From Reyranella sp. (GTDB lineage Bacteria; Pseudomonadota; Alphaproteobacteria; Reyranellales; Reyranellaceae), in contig NZ_SCVC01000039.1 in assembly GCF_004297405.1 (NCBI RefSeq), forward strand, positions 1 through 64,000: a DNA stretch of 64,000 nucleotides, in the 5' to 3' direction. The notes under the pieces are model-generated. The model saw nothing but the letters and a program-made list of their open reading frames with translations. It ran no database searches and was not told the DNA's origin. This document shows positions 59,865 to 64,000 of this stretch, in pieces. The translations under genes were made by a program, and so were the position numbers. Each line of letters opens with the position of its first letter. Position 1 is the stretch's first letter.

Positions 59865-60623
59865 ATGAAGCTGGCAGGAAAGGTGGCCCTGGTGACGGGC
59901 GCCCAGCAGGGGATCGGGGCTGCGATCGCCCGCGCGCTCGCGGGCGAGGGCGCCGATGTGGCGATCACCTGGCTCGATGACCAGGCCGGCGCCGAGGCGG
60001 TGGCCACCGACATCCGGAAGGCCGGCCGCCGCGCGCATCTCATCAAGGCCGACGTCGCACGGCTGGCCGAGATCGAAGCCATGGTCGCCGAGACGGTCCG
60101 GACCTTGGGCACGCCCGACATTCTGGTGAACAATGCCGGTGTCTATCCTCGCGTGCCGCTGCTCGAGATGCGCGAGAGCGACTGGGATCATGTCCTCGAC
60201 ATCAATCTCAAGGCTGGCTGCTTTGCCACCATTGCCGTGGCCAAGGCGTTGATCGCGGCCGGCCGGAAGGGCGGCGCTGTGATCAACCTGTCCTCCGCTG
60301 CAATCCGCGGCGCGGTGCGCGGCGTGCACTACAGCGCCAGCAAGGGCGGCGTGGTCTCGATGACACGTGCGCTGGCACTTGAACTGGCGCTGCACGGCAT
60401 TCGCGTGAATGCCATCGCGCCTGGTCTCACCGACACGGCGCAGCCGCGCTACGGCAACACCGACGCCGAGCTGATCGAGATGGCGCGGACCAACATTCCT
60501 TTGGGTGGTCGTCTACTGACTCCGGATCAGATTGCACGCACGGCTGTCTTTCTCGCGTCGGAGGATGCAAGCGCTACGACGGGTCAGGTGCTGCACGTGA
60601 ACGGTGGATCGTACATGCCCTGA
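59865..60623 (+). CDS. short-chain dehydrogenase/reductase
   Basis: 252 residues from ATG 59865 (GGGGGAT upstream); the longer frame from 59700 overlaps the rpmI promoter region and is rejected. The classical SDR layout is present: nucleotide motif TGAQQGIGAAIARAL (residues ~11-25), LVNNAGVYPRVPLLEMRESD, catalytic Ser in INLSSAAIRG, Tyr/Lys in VHYSASKGGVVSMTRAL, and the terminal GQVLHVNGGSYMP. An Asp after the second strand is not obvious, which suggests NADP(H). Substrate unknown; FabG-like. Confidence 0.9.
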   Translation: MKLAGKVALVTGAQQGIGAAIARALAGEGADVAITWLDDQAGAEAVATDIRKAGRRAHLIKADVARLAEIEAMVAETVRTLGTPDILVNNAGVYPRVPLLEMRESDWDHVLDINLKAGCFATIAVAKALIAAGRKGGAVINLSSAAIRGAVRGVHYSASKGGVVSMTRALALELALHGIRVNAIAPGLTDTAQPRYGNTDAELIEMARTNIPLGGRLLTPDQIARTAVFLASEDASATTGQVLHVNGGSYMP

Positions 60624-60932
60624 AGGTGACGACTCCATTCGCCATTGACAGTGATCCCGGCACGTGTCTGAGTCTCTCCATCGACGTCAGACGCGGAGGT
60701 TTAGATGCTTCCACCGGGTCAACGTTCCGCAATGATTGCTGGTGCAATCTTTCGGGCATCGGCATAGCGGACACACACACGAATGGCGCGCCGGGGCGGT
60801 CCCCGTGGGTCGCATCAGTTAGGCAAGACCCCAATTGGACCGCCCCCGACGTGGCTCTATCGTTTCTCCAATTGATCGACACGAACCACGCTCGCGGGAA
60901 CGACAAGCCGTTTCGTGCGTTGTCGGTTTGTT
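60624..60932. other. intergenic stretch, no gene seen
   Basis: 309 bp between the SDR gene and an exported-protein gene. Frames on both strands are short and of non-protein-like composition. It likely contains the promoter of the downstream gene. Confidence 0.4.
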
Positions 60933-61715
60933 ATGTCGAAGACTGCAACCATCGCATTGCTTGCCTGCCTCGCTGCCACTGATGCGGGAGCACAGACGAG
61001 TTCAGAAAAAGTCCGCGACAATCCCGCCGCCCAGTATGTGCTGGTGAAGACCGTTACCGGCCAGTCGCTCGGCGTTCTCAAGGCGCGCGCGCTGCCGGTA
61101 GAGGTGGATGGCTACAATCTGCTGAGATACTGCTGGACGCCCCACAACGTGCTGGGGGAGTGGAGTGATCGCGCAGGTTTGACGGGCGAGATGGTTGTGC
61201 GCTCCCTGGAGACCCTCGCTTGGTCGCGCGATCTCGTCCGCGCAGGCTATCCCGAAAAGCCGACGGCCGAGGCGATCGGGCGCTACGAAGCGGCGCTGGT
61301 TAACGCGAAGTTCGCCGGTGCCGCGCGCACGCGGGCGCTCGAAACCCTGCAGAGCGAGCTCGACGGGCTGCGGCGGCAAACGCCGGGCGCGGCGGTGATC
61401 CACGCCGTCTATCGCTGCGATCAGCAACAGGCCTCGCTCGGCCTCAACTTCTCGACCGCGCCAGCGGGCGGCGATGTGCGCTTCATTCCCTTTGTGCTGC
61501 GCCAGATCTGCCAGACCCAGCAGCTCGACGCCGATGATGCATCGCGCTGCGATTACTGGCTGCCGGCACGACCAGATGGTCCAATGTCTTTCGCCGAGGA
61601 GACCGTCTACAGCGTGCGCTGGCGGGACGGCACAATTGGCGGTGGCCGGTTCAATCCCGATGAACAGCGCACCACGGGAACGGTGACCTTGCGCGAACGG
61701 TCGCCGCAGAAATAG
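60933..61715 (+). CDS. exported unknown protein
   Basis: 260 residues from ATG 60933 with a signal peptide (MSKTATIALLACLAATDAGA). Mature sequence begins QTSSEKVRDNPAAQYVLVKT. Contains three well-spaced Cys (LLRYCWTPHNVLGEW; HAVYRCDQQQASLGLNFSTA; LRQICQTQQLDADDASRC). I do not recognise the family. Convergent with the isomerase-like gene, 11 bp apart. Confidence 0.7.
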   Translation: MSKTATIALLACLAATDAGAQTSSEKVRDNPAAQYVLVKTVTGQSLGVLKARALPVEVDGYNLLRYCWTPHNVLGEWSDRAGLTGEMVVRSLETLAWSRDLVRAGYPEKPTAEAIGRYEAALVNAKFAGAARTRALETLQSELDGLRRQTPGAAVIHAVYRCDQQQASLGLNFSTAPAGGDVRFIPFVLRQICQTQQLDADDASRCDYWLPARPDGPMSFAEETVYSVRWRDGTIGGGRFNPDEQRTTGTVTLRERSPQK

Positions 61716-61726
61716 GAAGCCGGCGC

Positions 61727-62572
61727 CTACGCTCCCTCGGCTTCGATGCGCTGCCACAGCGCAGTGATCATGGCTTTCAACGTAAGCGCATCCTGCCAGC
61801 GATCCGACAGTTCCGCGCCATCGGGGCCGGTGATGGCATAAGGCGGCGGTCCCAGTTCGCACAGGAACGTCAGCACGGCATCGGCGCTGGCACGCTTGCG
61901 CCAGGAACGGATGGCGTACTCCCACCATCCCATGAACAATTCGACCCAGCCTTGGTGCTGCGGGAAGCCCAGCGAGATCTGCACCTGCTCGCGGCTGGCG
62001 ATGCGGCCGTGGATGCCCCAGGCATTGTCGAGCACGCGATGCATCATGCAGTGATTCTCGTCGTCGACCGGCCACGCGAATTCGCGTCCGACCAGATAGT
62101 GCGAGATATCCGCTGTCAGCCGCAGATCGGGAAAACAGTCGAGAAGCTGCAGCATGAAGAACAGATCGGTCGTCATGCGATCGCGATGGGTCTCGACATG
62201 GACCGCCACGCCCGACTGTTCGCTCAGTCGCCGCCAACCTTCCAGCAACGGGATGCAGTCCTCGAGCCGACGCGGCCGCACGTTCGGCTGCAGGTTGACG
62301 TGGTCGGCGCCCAACCGTGCCACCAGCTCGAGGACAGGTTTGAGATCGTCGACGCAGGTCGGATAGCACTGCGCCTGCCAGATCATGTCGTGCGCGCGCA
62401 GGAAGCCGGTCACCTCGGTGGCGAACTCCGGATCGATGAAGCGAACGCCGGCTCCATCGAAGCCGGCGTCGCGGATCATTTCGAGCTGCGTCTGCAGCGG
62501 CCACTCGTCGGCGTCTGCGCGACGCCGCTCCATGGCCCAGAGTGACTGCAGAACGCGAAGCTGCTGCGCCAC
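61727..62572 (-). CDS. sugar phosphate isomerase/epimerase-like TIM barrel
   Basis: 281 residues of the AP-endonuclease-2/xylose-isomerase-like TIM barrel superfamily. Likely metal-site residues are in VAVHVETHRDRMTTDLFFML (Glu, His), DLRLTADISHYLVGREFAWP (Asp, His) and GWVELFMGWWEYAIRSW (Glu). Members isomerise sugars or inositol derivatives. The gene starts three bases after the MFS transporter gene, so the pair may import and convert one compound. Confidence 0.82.
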   Translation of the reverse strand: MAQQLRVLQSLWAMERRRADADEWPLQTQLEMIRDAGFDGAGVRFIDPEFATEVTGFLRAHDMIWQAQCYPTCVDDLKPVLELVARLGADHVNLQPNVRPRRLEDCIPLLEGWRRLSEQSGVAVHVETHRDRMTTDLFFMLQLLDCFPDLRLTADISHYLVGREFAWPVDDENHCMMHRVLDNAWGIHGRIASREQVQISLGFPQHQGWVELFMGWWEYAIRSWRKRASADAVLTFLCELGPPPYAITGPDGAELSDRWQDALTLKAMITALWQRIEAEGA

Positions 62573-62575
62573 GGA

Positions 62576-63922
62576 TCAGGCTCGCGCTGGCTGTGCCGAT
62601 GCCGATAGAGGCTGCTGCGAGTTGTCGTCGGCGATGTTCTCCTCGTAGGTCTCGGGGCCGGCCCAGATGGCCCAGGTGGTGAGCAGCGAGAGCACGATCA
62701 CGTAGATCGACACCGGCCACCAGGAGCCGCTGGCCCACGCTACCAACGCCGTCGCGAGGAACGGTGCCGGGCCACCGGCCAGCAACGATCCCAACTCGCG
62801 GGCGAAGGCGAAGCCCGCGAAGCGTCGCTGCGGCGGGAAGAGCTCGGCGAAGTAGGAGGCCTGCGGCCCGAACATCGCCGCCGTCACCACGGCGCGCGCG
62901 AGGATGAAGGCGAGCGCGATGTAGATCCACTCCTTGGTCTCGACCAGCCAGAAGAACGGGAAGGCGAGGGCCACGCCGGCCAAGGCGCCGAACATATAGA
63001 CGGGTCGGCGTCCGATCCGATCCGAGAGGGCCGCGAAGCCCAGGATTGTGAACAGCTCGACGATGAAGGCGACCATGAGGGCACTCAGGGCATCGGCGCG
63101 GGGGACGCCCAGGCTGATGACGTAGCTCAACCCCCAGACCGGGAAGAGGTAACCCAGGCCGTTCTCCGCAAGGCGGGCGCCGAGCACGACCATGAAGTTG
63201 CGTGGATGCTTGCGCAGCGCTGCCATCGCCGGATTGGCTTCGACCTTTTTCCGGGCGACCACGGCCTCGGTGTACACCGGGGTCTCGCTGACACGCAGAC
63301 GGACATAGATGCCGACGGCGATCAGCAGGACGCTCGCGAGGAACGGCACTCGCCAGCCCCACGCCATCAGCTCCTCGCGTGGCAGCATGGTCACGAGCGC
63401 GAAGGCGCCGGCGGCCATCAGGTTGCCGACCGAAACGCCGAGCGGTGCGAAGCCGCCCCAGAAACCGCGATGCTTCGGTGGCGCATTCTCCACCAGGTAG
63501 ATCACCGCGCCGCCATACTCGGCGCCGGCGCCCAGCCCTTGCACCACGCGTAGCGCGACGAGGAGGATCGGCGCCCAGTAGCCTATCTGTGCATAGGTCG
63601 GCAGGAGGCCGATGAGTGTGGTGCCGATGCCGATCATCAGCAGAGTGATCACCAGAACCGGCTTGCGGCCATAGCGGTCGCCCATGATGCCGAAGATGAT
63701 GCCGCCCAGCGGCCGGACGACGAAGCCGACGCCGAAGGTCAGGAAGGCTAGCAGCGTGCCGACAAGCGGATCGCTCTTCGGAAAGAAGAGTTCGCCGAAG
63801 ACCAGCGCGGCAGCCGTGCCGTAGAGAAAGAAATCATACCATTCGAGCGCCGAGCCGACGCTGGCGGCAATGATCACACGCACCGGCATCTTCTTGCCGG
63901 CGTCCTTGGTCGTCGTAGTCAT
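62576..63922 (-). CDS. MFS transporter, metabolite:H+ symporter (MHS) type
   Basis: 448 residues with 12 membrane segments. ASVGSALEWYDFFLYGTAAA is the MHS family N-terminal signature, and GIMGDRYGRKPVLVITLLMI and ALSDRIGRRPVYMFGALAGV are the two loop-2/3 and loop-8/9 motifs. VVQGLGAGAEYGGAVIYLVE matches the conserved helix-4 region. MHS members carry organic acids, betaines or shikimate-like compounds. First gene of the minus-strand pair; its promoter lies in the last 78 bp of the window. Confidence 0.92.
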   Translation of the reverse strand: MTTTTKDAGKKMPVRVIIAASVGSALEWYDFFLYGTAAALVFGELFFPKSDPLVGTLLAFLTFGVGFVVRPLGGIIFGIMGDRYGRKPVLVITLLMIGIGTTLIGLLPTYAQIGYWAPILLVALRVVQGLGAGAEYGGAVIYLVENAPPKHRGFWGGFAPLGVSVGNLMAAGAFALVTMLPREELMAWGWRVPFLASVLLIAVGIYVRLRVSETPVYTEAVVARKKVEANPAMAALRKHPRNFMVVLGARLAENGLGYLFPVWGLSYVISLGVPRADALSALMVAFIVELFTILGFAALSDRIGRRPVYMFGALAGVALAFPFFWLVETKEWIYIALAFILARAVVTAAMFGPQASYFAELFPPQRRFAGFAFARELGSLLAGGPAPFLATALVAWASGSWWPVSIYVIVLSLLTTWAIWAGPETYEENIADDNSQQPLSASAQPARA

Positions 63923-64000
63923 GGTGTTTCCTCACGAGATTGTTCTTTTTGAAGCGGCCGGCATTCCTTGCCGGTCTCGTTCGCCAGCTAAGCGGCGCGA

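Noticed and set aside
61002..63362. 786-residue minus-strand open frame over the isomerase and MFS genes
   Set aside because: It is an alternate frame of two well-recognised minus-strand genes and runs antisense through the exported protein at 60933-61715.

Overview
The window is high-GC DNA from an alphaproteobacterium. This is inferred from the codon use, the LIV-type (HAAT) ABC transporter genes, the DUF1254 paralogues, the rpmI-rplT-pheS-pheT block, and a P4-type integrase island of the kind common in Rhizobiales and Rhodospirillales. A soil or rhizosphere lineage such as Reyranella or Bradyrhizobium relatives would fit, but no 16S gene is present and the genus is not determined.

Left part (1-29.4 kb) is chromosomal and carries several scars. 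It opens with the tail of a small gene, then a 1437-residue autotransporter adhesin, an internally deleted IS3-family copy that keeps both ends, a 1147-residue SARP/BTAD-TPR-TolB-like regulator, a MAPEG protein, and a severed outer-membrane barrel. Two tandem exported DUF1254 proteins face a Crp/Fnr regulator across a perfect 20-bp palindrome. A small XRE regulator, a decayed rve-type transposase and a decayed LysR end follow. Next is a solute-handling locus. On the minus strand lie a binding protein, a permease, a fused permease-ATPase, a second ATPase and a cupin. Facing them are a TetR regulator, an amidohydrolase and a MetE-like protein, with a 29-bp operator-like palindrome between the two arms. 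The part ends with a GMC oxidoreductase/TTC38-like pair and a chimeric reading frame in which an S-formylglutathione hydrolase is cut and joined to a piece of a TonB receptor barrel.

Middle part (29,421-53,105) is a 23.7-kb integrative element. A tyrosine recombinase sits at the left end. A 13-bp direct repeat matches the 3' end, including CCA, of an intact tRNA-Ser(GGA) at the right end, and related TGG(C/T)GGGTA repeats lie just inside both borders. Its left arm carries small DNA-binding genes (excisionase-like, winged helix, PC4-like), HGG-TGPRT and other phage-associated families, and a right-handed beta-helix tailspike, but no capsid, portal or terminase. A two-gene segment of unknown function (38.05-40.33 kb) is bracketed by 117-bp direct repeats. 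The right arm is a mixed cargo: XRE/RHH pair, AlpA-like regulator, small membrane protein, exported S1/P1-type nuclease, GIY-YIG domain protein, candidate PD-(D/E)XK nuclease, lipoprotein and several unknowns. Three genes in the element look frameshifted.

Right part (53.1-64 kb) is core chromosome: a small membrane protein, lepA, pheT, pheS, rplT and rpmI on the minus strand with an intrinsic terminator between rplT and pheS, then an SDR oxidoreductase, an exported unknown, a sugar-phosphate isomerase-like TIM barrel and an MHS-type MFS transporter.
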